DNA from: Thioclava sp. SK-1
GTDB taxonomy: Bacteria; Pseudomonadota; Alphaproteobacteria; Rhodobacterales; Rhodobacteraceae
DNA: 64,000 nucleotides
Assembly (NCBI RefSeq): GCF_001705665.1
Contig: NZ_MDHA01000044.1
Location: forward strand, 1-64,000
Direction of reading: 5' to 3'
Every line of letters starts with the position of its first letter. Positions within the stretch are counted from its first letter, which is position 1. The notes beneath the pieces were generated by a model that had not been told where the DNA came from, made no database searches, and saw nothing but the letters and a program-made list of their open reading frames with translations. Shown one piece after another: positions 17,563 through 26,405 of the stretch. Both the position numbers and the translations under genes were made by a program.

Positions 17563-18165
17563 ATGCTTTGGGATATACAAATGCTGATGAGGCCGGCGCT
17601 TTCGGTGATTGATATGATCCCAAATGTGCATCGCACCCCTGCCCTGGCGGGGTTGCGCCGTGCCGTATTGGCGGGCCGGACCAAATCAGTGCGCCTGTCA
17701 TCGGATGAGAAAGAGCTGGCCTTCTACGATGCCCCTGTTCAGCTGACATCGCCTATCGGGGCGCGCATGCTGTACGATCTGTATCAGGATGGGCGGCTAA
17801 AGTTAAAGAAAACACCGCAAAAATCCATCCCTGCGCTGGAGGCCTATATCGCAACCGAGGCAGAGTTCCGCACAAAGGTTGCTGACATCACCGCCGCCGA
17901 TGCGGCACGCCAAAGCCGAGAGGCCGCGATCCTTGCCAACCCCGATTGCGCCCAACCGCACGAGCTGACATCGCGTTTGATTGATCGGGTCATGTCGCGC
18001 CATCTGGGTCACGGGGTATCAGGCCGGATGCAGATTGCTGGTCTGGACTGTCATCGCTTCTTGCGCATGGGGGCCGCACCAGAAGACGGCCGCAGCAGGG
18101 CAGAGGAAGAAACCCTGTGCTGGTGGTATGACGACCATGGGCAGTGCCACGGCACGCCACCCTGA
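17563..18165 (+). CDS. Hypothetical protein, 200 residues, no recognised family
   Basis: I do not recognise this protein. It is soluble, with no signal peptide or membrane segment. An Ala- and Glu-rich helical middle (PALEAYIATEAEFRTKVADITAADAARQSREAAI) is followed by PHELTSRLIDRVMSRHLGHGVSG. The C-terminus holds three Cys and several His residues (LDCHRFLRM, EETLCWWYDDHGQCHG), which could bind metal. Its codon use resembles the neighbours, supporting a real gene. The start is uncertain: a GAAGG lies about 8-10 nt before 17563, and in-frame ATGs at 17581, 17587 and 17614 are possible. It stands alone between the AraC gene and the convergent tannase gene. The 120 nt after it (18166-18285) hold nothing recognisable. 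Confidence 0.55.
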   Translation: MLWDIQMLMRPALSVIDMIPNVHRTPALAGLRRAVLAGRTKSVRLSSDEKELAFYDAPVQLTSPIGARMLYDLYQDGRLKLKKTPQKSIPALEAYIATEAEFRTKVADITAADAARQSREAAILANPDCAQPHELTSRLIDRVMSRHLGHGVSGRMQIAGLDCHRFLRMGAAPEDGRSRAEEETLCWWYDDHGQCHGTPP

Positions 18166-18285
18166 CAGTTGAATACCCGGCTTAGGGCTCCAGTTCGTGG
18201 ACGATATAGTTTTCGGGGCGGAACGATGGTGCCCCCGCGCCACAGGCCCTTATTGGCCCGTGACAACCGGGGGCTGAAAATAGGC

Positions 18286-19863
18286 TTATTGGCCGCAATT
18301 AAAGCCTTTGCCATCCGCCGTGGGCTGCGCATAGGCCGGATAGGCACATAATGGCCGCGCCTCCGCCGCCGTGCCGCCCGGAACGGTCGCCGCGATCTGC
18401 TCTGGCACGACCCCATTTTCGACCCAATCCACCATCGGTGACAGCGCGTCAAAGCTGATCAACCCATCCCCGCCGCCGCAATGATGCATCCCCGGCACCA
18501 AAAACAGCCGCGAGAACGTGTCGGCGTTGGAATTGTCCTGCTGAAACTGTGCATACCATTTAAGGAAATGCGTGACCGAGAACGCTGGATCTGCGTTCCC
18601 GTGCCACCATAAAATCTTGCCACCGTGATCGTGGAATGGCTGATAATCGGTCGCGGTGGCGGCGAAAACCGGCGCGTTCTCCATCAAGAATTCGCGGTCG
18701 TCGATATCAAACTCCATCGCGTTGAAATCGGGCCGTGGCGGGGTCGCGCCAACCGTGCGCATCCACCCCTGTGAAAAGCTGAAACCACGCGCATTGGGCG
18801 AAGCGGTTGTAGAAGATCCCAACATCCATGCCCGCATCCCCGACGCACCCGCCATATCGGCAAGCGGCCAGCCAGTGTAAAGCACTTCGCCAGTGCTGTC
18901 TGTTGGCCCGGTTTGGATCATCTGTAGGGCCGTCACCTGCTGTGGGCTTAGGCACTGCGCCGTTTTTTGCTCGGTGCATTGTAAAACGCTGGGATCAAAC
19001 CTGCAGTGCGTGGGACGAAAAACATGTCCATCACGCGCCCCATCGTCACCGTCACAGGCGGAAATGGCCGCCTGTGATACAAGATCAAGATCAGCATCCG
19101 AAAACGCCTGCGCAGCGACCGGCACGCCATCTGCCCCAACAGGCGCGGCCTGCATCAAGGCCCGTGTGTTCCAATTCCACGCGATGATTGAGTTGGTCAG
19201 ATCAAAAGCGGGCGCGCCAGAGATGATGCCGTCAAAGGCCTCGGGCGTGCGCACCGCAGCCACCATGCCCTGACGCCCACCGTTCGAGCAGCCAAAGAAA
19301 TAAGAATGCTGTGGCTTTTGCCCATAGTATCTTGAAATCAATGCTTTGGCGCGTTGAGTGACCAAGGTAACGGAATTATAGCCGTTGTCGGACCGCGCCT
19401 TCATATCAATGCCAAACCAACCATCTGTCGCGCTGTCACCAGTGTGACCAGCATCGGTGTTGACCACCGCAAACCCACGCCCCAGCGCGGTGTCTTCAGG
19501 GTTGGTGCGGTCGATCACCCCGACAGAGGGATCGACACTGCCGTCCCAGCCACCACCGCCCTGAAACAAGAATTGCCCCGACCACTCATGCGGCAAGCGC
19601 AGTTCAAATCCGGTGCCGAACACGCGGCCTTGGGCGCCCACGCGCGGCTCAATCACACCTTGGATCATGCAATAAGCGGGCAAGCCATCGGCAGCGGGCA
19701 TTTCCTGCGCACGACTGATAATCGTATCAAAATTGGCAACCCCGGCCAAAGCGGCACAGGCGGTTGTTTCGTTGTCTTGGGCTAAAGCGGCGGTGGCAAA
19801 TGTCGTGCCAAACAGGATCGGCAAAGCCGCCCACCGATGGCGGGGTGTAAAGAAAGTCATCAT
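18286..19863 (-). CDS. Tannase/feruloyl esterase family protein
   Basis: 525-residue secreted serine esterase. A signal peptide ends TAALAQD. The nucleophile elbow FFGCSNGGRQGM places the Ser at about 193. The lid domain has the family's calcium-loop signature CDGDDGARDGHVFRPTHC. The Asp of the triad is in WWHGNADPAFS, and the His is in MHHCGGGDG. The family (tannase, feruloyl esterase B, MHETase) releases hydroxybenzoates or hydroxycinnamates from plant esters in the periplasm or outside. It ends the TRAP/acyl-CoA locus: the gene lies 22 nt downstream of dctM, and its product would supply the aromatic acid that the other enzymes activate. Tannin, feruloyl or other ester specificity is not determined. 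Confidence 0.85.
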   Translation of the reverse strand: MMTFFTPRHRWAALPILFGTTFATAALAQDNETTACAALAGVANFDTIISRAQEMPAADGLPAYCMIQGVIEPRVGAQGRVFGTGFELRLPHEWSGQFLFQGGGGWDGSVDPSVGVIDRTNPEDTALGRGFAVVNTDAGHTGDSATDGWFGIDMKARSDNGYNSVTLVTQRAKALISRYYGQKPQHSYFFGCSNGGRQGMVAAVRTPEAFDGIISGAPAFDLTNSIIAWNWNTRALMQAAPVGADGVPVAAQAFSDADLDLVSQAAISACDGDDGARDGHVFRPTHCRFDPSVLQCTEQKTAQCLSPQQVTALQMIQTGPTDSTGEVLYTGWPLADMAGASGMRAWMLGSSTTASPNARGFSFSQGWMRTVGATPPRPDFNAMEFDIDDREFLMENAPVFAATATDYQPFHDHGGKILWWHGNADPAFSVTHFLKWYAQFQQDNSNADTFSRLFLVPGMHHCGGGDGLISFDALSPMVDWVENGVVPEQIAATVPGGTAAEARPLCAYPAYAQPTADGKGFNCGQ

Positions 19864-19885
19864 ATCCTCCTTAGGTGACTGTCGT

Positions 19886-21181
19886 TCAGTTCATTGTATT
19901 GGGCAGCCAAAGGGTGATCGCCGGGATCAACGCCAACACCACAAGACGCAGTAGATCCACAGCCACAAAAGGCATCACCCCACGAAAAATCGTGATCAGT
20001 TTCGCATCGCGGATCACCGCATTGATGACATAGACATTCATTCCGATCGGCGGGGTAATCATCCCCAGCTCCACCGTCATGACAACGATGATACCAAACC
20101 AGATTGGGTCAAACCCCAGTGCGACAACCACCGGATAGACGATAGGCACCAACAAGATGATCATCGCCATCGCATCCAAAATACAGCCCATGATCAGGAA
20201 AAACATCAATATCAGGCCCAAGGTCGGATAGGCGCCCAGATCCAGATCTGTCAGCCATGCTGTGATTTTTTGTGGCGTTTGGGTGATCGCCAGAAAGTAA
20301 CTGAACAACATCGCCCCGATCAAGATCGTATAGATGGACACGGCAGTGCGCAGTGCCTCGACCAGACAGATGCGCAGCCCTTGCATATTTAACCGCCCGC
20401 GCAAGACACCGATTAACCCGGTCAAAAAGGCACCGGCGGCGGCGGCCTCTGTAGGGGTGACGACACCGGCGTAAATTCCGCCGATCACAGCAACAAACAG
20501 CACCATCACGGCCCATATGCCGCGCAGCGCACCACAACGGGCGCGCAATGTTAAACGCTGTCCGCGGTCGGCCTGTTTGCCCGCGATCAGCCAGACCACG
20601 GCCAGATACATCCCCACCGCCAACGCGCCGGGCACCACACCCGCGATGAACAGCGTGCCGATATCTTGTTGCGTAATATAGCCATAGACCGCCAGCACGA
20701 CCGAAGGCGGGATCAAGATCCCCAATGTCCCACCCGAGGCGATGACCCCCGTTGCCAGCTCATCTCGGTAACCCGCTTTGCGCATCTGCGGCAGAGCAAC
20801 GCGGCTCATGGTTGCGGCCGTGGCCACCGATGACCCGGAGATAGCAGCAAAGCCCGCACAGGCAGAAATCGTCGCAAGGCCCAGCCCGCCGCGCAGATGT
20901 CCCACCCAAGCGCGTGCCGCCCCGAACAGCTCTGCCGAGATGCCCGAACGCGTGGCAAACACACCCATCAGAATAAACATCGGGATCAGCGACGTGTTGT
21001 AATCGGTGATCACCCGCAGCGGAGAAATCGCCAATTGGTTCAACGCCGGTCCCCAGCCTGCGATCTGCGCGAACCCGCCCACGCCAACAACCCCCATCGC
21101 GATACCCACCGGAACGCGCAATGCCATCAGGCCAAACAGCACGGTAAACCCAGCAATCGCAATCACATCTGTTTCACTCAT
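19886..21181 (-). CDS. dctM: TRAP transporter large permease DctM
   Basis: 431 residues from the ATG at 21181, which overlaps the end of dctQ by 8 nt (ATGAGTGA). About 11-12 membrane segments are visible. Family motifs are FAAISGSSVATAATM, GGTLGILIPPSVVLAVYG and the C-terminal GMITPPIGMNVYVIN. Secondary transporter subunit that uses an ion gradient to move the ligand delivered by DctP. It is placed between dctQ and the tannase-family esterase gene, so it is likely to import an aromatic acid or related organic acid. Confidence 0.9.
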   Translation of the reverse strand: MSETDVIAIAGFTVLFGLMALRVPVGIAMGVVGVGGFAQIAGWGPALNQLAISPLRVITDYNTSLIPMFILMGVFATRSGISAELFGAARAWVGHLRGGLGLATISACAGFAAISGSSVATAATMSRVALPQMRKAGYRDELATGVIASGGTLGILIPPSVVLAVYGYITQQDIGTLFIAGVVPGALAVGMYLAVVWLIAGKQADRGQRLTLRARCGALRGIWAVMVLFVAVIGGIYAGVVTPTEAAAAGAFLTGLIGVLRGRLNMQGLRICLVEALRTAVSIYTILIGAMLFSYFLAITQTPQKITAWLTDLDLGAYPTLGLILMFFLIMGCILDAMAMIILLVPIVYPVVVALGFDPIWFGIIVVMTVELGMITPPIGMNVYVINAVIRDAKLITIFRGVMPFVAVDLLRLVVLALIPAITLWLPNTMN

Positions 21182-21692
21182 GATCAAGGTCCTCAGGCTC
21201 AAATTCATCCAGGCCACGTCCGGTCAGCAGCCAGATCAGCCCCGCAAATGTGGTCGCCACCGCTATGGCCACCCCCAGCCAGATGCCAGCCAGCAGCGGC
21301 CAGATCGGCAATCGCAAATCGAATGTCGCCTCATGCGAGGCATAGGCGCTGACGACGCGGCCAAAGATTTTCCACGCCAATGTTGCGGTAAAGGCCAATA
21401 GCACCAGCTGCGCGCAGATTTCTACGACGCGGCGCGGGCGGGGGGGCAAAGCCTCAACCAGCAGGTCAACGCAAATATGCCCGCCGCGAAATCCCAACAC
21501 AGCAAAGCCCCATGCGATGGCCAGCCCCAGCAATAACCGCGACAGATCAAACGCATCCGGGATAGGCGCAGCAAAGGCATAGCGGCCAAGGGCCGAGGCG
21601 AACACGATCACCGTCACCGCAGCAAGGCATGCCGCAGCCACGGTTTCCACCGCAGTCGCGCCGCAGCGGATAAAATTTCGCAAAGCGGGCAT
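21174..21692 (-). CDS. dctQ: TRAP transporter small permease DctQ
   Basis: 172-residue four-helix membrane protein from the ATG at 21692 (GGAGA 6 nt upstream; upstream in-frame codons lack support). It contains LLLGLAIAWGFAVLGFRGGHICVDLLVEALPPR, with the helix-loop-helix and conserved GGHIxVD-type segment of DctQ. The C-terminal acidic tail (DEFEPEDLDHE) is cytoplasmic. It partners with DctM and is translationally coupled to it. Confidence 0.87.
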   Translation of the reverse strand: MPALRNFIRCGATAVETVAAACLAAVTVIVFASALGRYAFAAPIPDAFDLSRLLLGLAIAWGFAVLGFRGGHICVDLLVEALPPRPRRVVEICAQLVLLAFTATLAWKIFGRVVSAYASHEATFDLRLPIWPLLAGIWLGVAIAVATTFAGLIWLLTGRGLDEFEPEDLDHE

Positions 21693-21720
21693 GAGGGTCT
21701 CCGATACAATCAGACATTGG

Positions 21721-21754
21721 GCGCGGCCTTGCACCCATTGGAACAAGGTCGCGC
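21721..21754 (-). terminator. Hairpin downstream of dctP (first TRAP system)
   Basis: Arms 21721-21731 (GCGCGGCCTTG) and 21744-21754 (CAAGGTCGCGC) pair over 11 positions. There is one A-C mismatch in the minus-strand RNA and a 12-nt loop. It starts 8 nt after the dctP stop and ends 28 nt before the dctQ start. No U-run is present. Confidence 0.5.
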
Positions 21755-21761
21755 GGATGGC

Positions 21762-22793
21762 TTAGTCATACAGCGCGTCAGCCGCGCCCATGATGGTGCG
21801 GAAACGGTCTTCGATCGGTGCCGGATCATGTCCCGCCTGCCCGACCTGACTGCGCCATGCCTGCATCAATGGTGCGGTGGCATCTCGCCAGATGGCGACA
21901 TCCTCGGCCGTAGGAGCATAGACGATATGGCTTGGATCCGCGATGGCGCGGCTGCGGCCAGATTGCTCTTGTGTGGCCCAGCCTGATGCCAGTTTTTGCG
22001 CCCATTGAGATGTGCAATGCGCATCCATCACCGCGCGCTCCGGCTCGGGCATGCCCTCATATGTGGCCTTGTTCATCGCCATTACGAACACCGTCGTATA
22101 AAGTGGGAAATCAATGTGATATTTCGTCTCTTTGTCGATGCCGAACAGATAGACACTGTCCCATGGGAAAGTGATGCCTTCGGCAGCACCGCGCGCGATG
22201 ACCTCGCGGACTTCGGGTGCTGGCACCTGAACGCTTGCCCCACCCAAAAGCGAAATCATCGACCCCATCACCGCATTGGCGGGACGGATGCTTTTGCCCT
22301 TTAGGTCCGACGGTTGGGTCATTTGTTCAACCGTGTGCAATGTGCCAGGGTCTTGCATGAATGCCATACAAACATGAACATCGGGCATTTCCTGCGCAGC
22401 ATAGTCCATATACCAATCATTGAACGCCGCAGATCCTGAAATGCCATTGGTGACCATGAACGGGTGTTCCGCCAATGAGATGATGGGGAACCTGCCGGGC
22501 TGATAACTGGGCGCGACATAGGTGATATCTGCGATCCCATCGCGCGCCAGATCATAGTGATCGGTGGCGGATCCCAGCTGCTGCGCGGGAAAAATCGAAA
22601 AGCTGATCTTGCCGTCCGACGCATCCGAGATCGACTGTGTCCAAGGTTCAAACCCTGTGGTTTGCAATGCATGGCTGGGTGGCAGCCAATGTGCCAGGCG
22701 CAGTGCCGTATCAGCCTGCGCGCCCCCGGCCATGCCAAGATATGCGGCGCCGACCAATAATTTTGCTATGCGACGTGCTGTCATGGTGGTCAT
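21762..22793 (-). CDS. dctP: TRAP transporter substrate-binding protein DctP
   Basis: 343 residues from the ATG at 22793, which follows GGAGGAGA at the right distance. The signal peptide runs through GAAYLGMAGGAQAD. Family features are LRLAHWLPPSHALQTTGFEPW, ISFSIFPAQQLGSATDHYDL, GIADITYVAPSYQPGRFP and the ligand-gripping region LKGKSIRPANAVMGSMI with the conserved Arg. Periplasmic. First of the dctPQM set and followed by a hairpin. The acyl-CoA ligase operon in front suggests an aromatic or other carboxylate ligand. Confidence 0.88.
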   Translation of the reverse strand: MTTMTARRIAKLLVGAAYLGMAGGAQADTALRLAHWLPPSHALQTTGFEPWTQSISDASDGKISFSIFPAQQLGSATDHYDLARDGIADITYVAPSYQPGRFPIISLAEHPFMVTNGISGSAAFNDWYMDYAAQEMPDVHVCMAFMQDPGTLHTVEQMTQPSDLKGKSIRPANAVMGSMISLLGGASVQVPAPEVREVIARGAAEGITFPWDSVYLFGIDKETKYHIDFPLYTTVFVMAMNKATYEGMPEPERAVMDAHCTSQWAQKLASGWATQEQSGRSRAIADPSHIVYAPTAEDVAIWRDATAPLMQAWRSQVGQAGHDPAPIEDRFRTIMGAADALYD

Positions 22794-22838
22794 CGTGTCT
22801 CCTCCCAATGAAACATATGATGTTGGTGAATGCCTGCC

Positions 22839-23762
22839 TTAGGTCTTGGTGCCGATGCCCACGCTTTGACGCTGCGCGGCCAGATCGGTTGTCCATGCAC
22901 GGGCGATGCTTTGGGCGCTCCAACCGCCCGCGTGATGGCACAGCGCTACTTCTTGCGGATGCGACCATAACGACAGCCGATCGCCGCCGATGCCGATGCA
23001 TTGGCCGGTGATTTCACGCCCTTGTTCCGAGGCCAGAAACACGGCCAGCGGCGCCACATCCTGCGCGGTTCCAAGCCCAAGATCATGACGCAGCCGCTCG
23101 GGTATCGGGGCGCCGCGTTCGGCGGCCTGCACCGCGTCCTCCAACCCCGGAATGGTCGCCACCATCCGTGTCAGCGCCGTCGGTACGATCGCATTCACAC
23201 TTACCCCGCTGCGCGACAATTCCATCGACCATGTGCGCGTCAATGCCGCCACACCCGCCTTTGCCGCGCTATAAGCGGTTTGGCCGGGGTTGCCGCGCTG
23301 CCCTGCGACCGAGGACACAAGCATCACCACCCCGCCCTGCCCGGCCCCACGCAGCCCACCTTGACGGAAATATTGTGCCGCTGCCCGGCCACAGGTGAAA
23401 GCGCCGCGCAGATGGGTGTGGATCACCAAATCGAAATCCTCATCCGTGGCCTTCCATAAAATCGCATCACGCAGAACGCCCGCATTCGCCACCATCCCAT
23501 CCATGCGGCCAAATTCGGTCACGGCTGTATCGATGCACAGCGCGGCGGCCTGTGCCGTGCCGATGGCCGCAACAGCCGGTGCCGCCTGACCGCCTTCGGC
23601 GATTATCTGATCCACGGTCGATTGCGCTATATCCGCCTGTAGATCATTGACGACAACGGCTGCACCTGCTGCCGCAAGCGCAATGGCGATGGCTCGTCCA
23701 ATACCCCGCCCGGCCCCGGTAACAACATATACCTGCCCGTTTAAAGAGATGGTCATGGTCAT
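22839..23762 (-). CDS. Short-chain dehydrogenase/reductase (SDR) family protein
   Basis: 307-residue classical SDR. Cofactor site TGAGRGIGRAIA, NAG motif MVANAGVLRD, catalytic Ser in MLVSSVAGQRG and catalytic YSAAKAG. After the usual C-terminal GREITGQCIGIGGDR there is an extra tail of about 45 residues (SHPQEVALCHHAGGWS...), which matches the longer SDRs found with acyl-CoA enzymes, such as the MFE-2-type 3-hydroxyacyl-CoA dehydrogenases. It overlaps the crotonase gene by 4 nt, so it probably acts after hydration, oxidising a 3-hydroxyacyl-CoA to 3-ketoacyl-CoA. Confidence 0.8.
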   Translation of the reverse strand: MTMTISLNGQVYVVTGAGRGIGRAIAIALAAAGAAVVVNDLQADIAQSTVDQIIAEGGQAAPAVAAIGTAQAAALCIDTAVTEFGRMDGMVANAGVLRDAILWKATDEDFDLVIHTHLRGAFTCGRAAAQYFRQGGLRGAGQGGVVMLVSSVAGQRGNPGQTAYSAAKAGVAALTRTWSMELSRSGVSVNAIVPTALTRMVATIPGLEDAVQAAERGAPIPERLRHDLGLGTAQDVAPLAVFLASEQGREITGQCIGIGGDRLSLWSHPQEVALCHHAGGWSAQSIARAWTTDLAAQRQSVGIGTKT

Positions 23763-24574
23763 ACCCCCCGAAATACAGCTGCACGTTTTTCCATAAAGGC
23801 ACGTGGCCCTTCGCGCGCATCATCAGAGGCCATCACCCGCGCCTTGGCCGCATCCTCCATCCGATAGCCCTCTTCCAGCGTCACGCCGCTGGCGGCCAGA
23901 ACGGTGCGCTTGACCTCTTGCACTGCCACCGGACCGTTGGCGGCAATCCGGCGCGCCAATTCCCAAGCCCGATCCAACAGCTGCGGCGCAGGCACAATAT
24001 GGTTGATCATTCCTGCCGACAGCGCCTGTGCGGCGCTGATCGGCTCCCCTGTCAGCAGCATTTCCATCGCCAGACATTGCGGAATTTGTCGTGGCAGCCG
24101 CACCAAAGACCCGGCGAAAGGGATCAACCCCCGCCGCACCTCTGGCAACGCGAATGTCGCATGTTCGGCTGCAATACGGATATCGGTGGCCAAAACCGTC
24201 TCCATGCCGCCCGCCATACATGGCCCGTTTATCGCCGCTATAATCGGTTTGTTCAGCTCAAATCCGCGCAGCGCAGAACGATCCATCATCGAAGGGTCGT
24301 CCAACAAACGATGATCCCACGGGGTTTGCGGCTGGCGCGCCCCGGTCATCAGCGGCAAGGTCAGGGCCAGATCACCACCGCTGCAAAACGCCTTATCGCC
24401 GTGCCCGGTCAAAATCACCACACGCACCGCCGCATCTTGCGCCACATCCGAGAACGCATCGGCCAATCGGCAGGCTACCTCGGGACTGATGGCATTGCGT
24501 GCCTGTGGACGATTGAAGGTCAGCACGGCAACCCCATCGGTTTTTTCATATAACAGCGGCAGCGCATTGCTCAT
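23759..24574 (-). CDS. Enoyl-CoA hydratase/isomerase (crotonase) family protein
   Basis: 271 residues from the ATG at 24574, overlapping the acyl-CoA synthetase stop by ATGA. The crotonase fold is evident: VAVLTFNRPQARNAIS, oxyanion-hole AFCSGGDL and INGPCMAGGMETVLATDIRIA with the first catalytic Glu. The second Glu is in FALPEVRRGLIPFAGS. Both acid residues of hydratases are retained, so hydratase activity is plausible, including hydration/retro-aldol of feruloyl-CoA-type substrates. In the operon it follows CoA activation and precedes the SDR. Confidence 0.82.
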   Translation of the reverse strand: MSNALPLLYEKTDGVAVLTFNRPQARNAISPEVACRLADAFSDVAQDAAVRVVILTGHGDKAFCSGGDLALTLPLMTGARQPQTPWDHRLLDDPSMMDRSALRGFELNKPIIAAINGPCMAGGMETVLATDIRIAAEHATFALPEVRRGLIPFAGSLVRLPRQIPQCLAMEMLLTGEPISAAQALSAGMINHIVPAPQLLDRAWELARRIAANGPVAVQEVKRTVLAASGVTLEEGYRMEDAAKARVMASDDAREGPRAFMEKRAAVFRGV

Positions 24575-26265
24575 GGGCAGGCGTCCTCTTGCATCAGGCA
24601 CTGCGCGATATCGCGCAGCGCGTATTTCTGGATTTTACCATTGGGTGTCATGGGGAAGCTGGTGACGATATGCACATATTTGGGCAGTTTATGACGCGCC
24701 AGATTGGCCCGGCACAGCGCCTGAATTTCATCTGCACCTAGCGTCGCCCCCGGTGCCAACAAAACAAAGGCGCAGATCTCTTCACCCAGATCAGGATCGG
24801 TCACGCCGATCACCTGTGCCTGACTGATACCGGGATGTTCCAGCAAGAAATCTTCGATTTCCACCGGGAAGACATTCTCGCCGCCGCGAATGATCATATC
24901 TTTTAGCCGTCCGACAATCTGCAAATGGCCGGGGCGGTCCAGAACCGCCAGATCGCCGCTGTGCAGCCAACCATCGGCATCTATTGCCTGGGCTGTAATA
25001 TCGGGCATGTTGAAATATCCCAGGGTCAACAAATAGCCGCGTATGCACAGCTCGCCTTTTTCGCCCCAGTCCAAGACCGCACCGCTGTCGGGGTCACAAA
25101 TGCGGATTTCCGTATGTGGTAGTGGGATTCCCGCCGTGCCATAGCGCAGATCAAGCGGGTCGTTTGGATCGGTTTGGGTGATGATCGGGCTGCATTCTGT
25201 CATGCCCATGATAATCATCGGTTCGGCCTGCGTGGCCGTGCAAACCCGGGCCATCAAACTGGGGGGAATGGCGGTGCCGCCCATAAAAGCGATGCGCAAA
25301 CTGCCCGTGTCCCTGTGGGTGAAATCGGGATGATCCAGCATCCGGCTATACATCGTGGGTACACCGTTGATAATGGTCGCGCCGTGGCGTTCCCATTGTG
25401 CCAACATAGAGCCCGGATCGTAACTGTCCAAGACGACCACACAGCCACCACAGGCCAGCATCGACATCACATTGCACACACAGCCCGCCGTATGAAACAG
25501 CGGCATCGCGCTTAGCAGCACATCGTTGGCGGCGAACCCCGCGCGCAGCCCCATCAGGCGGGCGTTATTGACCGTAGAGCGATGCGACAACATTGCCCCT
25601 TTTGGCTTGCCCGTCGTGCCGCTGGTATATTGGATTTGCAGGACGTCATCTGGGGTTACCGCACGGGTGCGTTGCACAAACTGGTCGTCCGTCACCTTCA
25701 CGCCCATCTGCCCAAGCGCCGCAAAAGGCAAGGCATATGCCAACCCGCTATCCAGCGCCGCGATGGCACGCAATGCAGGAAAATCAGAGCTGCGGATTAC
25801 ACCGCCCCCCAAGGGCACCGCATCGGCCAGCATCTGCGCCAACATCGCCGCAATATCATGATGGCGCAGCCGGTCGGCAAAAATCAGATGCGACACCTCT
25901 CCTTGCACCAGCAGGTAGGTCAGCTCACGCATATGCAGCGCCGGATTGACCGTTACCAAAACTGCACCAATCTTCGCCAACGCATATTCCAACAACACCC
26001 ATTCCGCGCGGTTCGCGCTCATGACAGCGACATGATCGCCATGCCCCACGCCCCAGGCGATCAGGCCGCGCGCCAGATCATCGCTTTGCGCCGCCAACGC
26101 GTGATAGCTCCAGCGGCGCTCTTGCCCTGATGCTGTGTTAACCGCGATGACGGCGCAGCGGTCGCGATGCTGCACTGACTGCTGATCCAGCAGCGCACCC
26201 AAGGTGATATCCAGCAGTTCGTCCTGCGCAGTGGGCTTCCACCATGCGCACGCGCGAATTGACAT
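24571..26265 (-). CDS. AMP-dependent acyl-CoA synthetase (possible hydroxycinnamoyl-CoA ligase)
   Basis: 564 residues from the ATG at 26265, preceded by AGGGAGGGG. The P-loop is YTSGTTGKPKGAML. Downstream motifs are MGMTECSPI, DGWLHSGDLAVLD, the hinge GRLKDMIIRGGENVFPVEIE and the catalytic Lys near the C-terminus in PNGKIQKYAL. Family members adenylate a carboxylic acid and transfer it to CoA in the cytoplasm. With a tannase-family esterase, a TRAP importer, a crotonase, an SDR and a divergent MarR regulator, an aromatic or hydroxycinnamic acid is a reasonable substrate. Medium-chain fatty acids are the alternative. Confidence 0.82.
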   Translation of the reverse strand: MSIRACAWWKPTAQDELLDITLGALLDQQSVQHRDRCAVIAVNTASGQERRWSYHALAAQSDDLARGLIAWGVGHGDHVAVMSANRAEWVLLEYALAKIGAVLVTVNPALHMRELTYLLVQGEVSHLIFADRLRHHDIAAMLAQMLADAVPLGGGVIRSSDFPALRAIAALDSGLAYALPFAALGQMGVKVTDDQFVQRTRAVTPDDVLQIQYTSGTTGKPKGAMLSHRSTVNNARLMGLRAGFAANDVLLSAMPLFHTAGCVCNVMSMLACGGCVVVLDSYDPGSMLAQWERHGATIINGVPTMYSRMLDHPDFTHRDTGSLRIAFMGGTAIPPSLMARVCTATQAEPMIIMGMTECSPIITQTDPNDPLDLRYGTAGIPLPHTEIRICDPDSGAVLDWGEKGELCIRGYLLTLGYFNMPDITAQAIDADGWLHSGDLAVLDRPGHLQIVGRLKDMIIRGGENVFPVEIEDFLLEHPGISQAQVIGVTDPDLGEEICAFVLLAPGATLGADEIQALCRANLARHKLPKYVHIVTSFPMTPNGKIQKYALRDIAQCLMQEDACP

Positions 26266-26348
26266 CGCGTTCCCCTCCCTATCTTGGCTTGCCCCTGGTC
26301 CTCCAACCGGGCAAAATACAACATGCCCGTATAGTGCGATGTCGTATT

Positions 26349-26362
26349 GTTCGATATCGAAC
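26349..26362 (+). promoter_or_regulatory. Perfect palindrome between the acyl-CoA synthetase and marR genes
   Basis: The 14-bp sequence GTTCGATATCGAAC is an exact palindrome centred between the divergent starts at 26265 and 26406. MarR dimers bind palindromes of this size between divergent genes, so it is probably the operator of the adjacent regulator, controlling both the catabolic operon and itself. Confidence 0.6.
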
Positions 26363-26405
26363 CTTATGCCAAATTTGACACCTGTCAAGAATAGGAATGT
26401 CCCAG

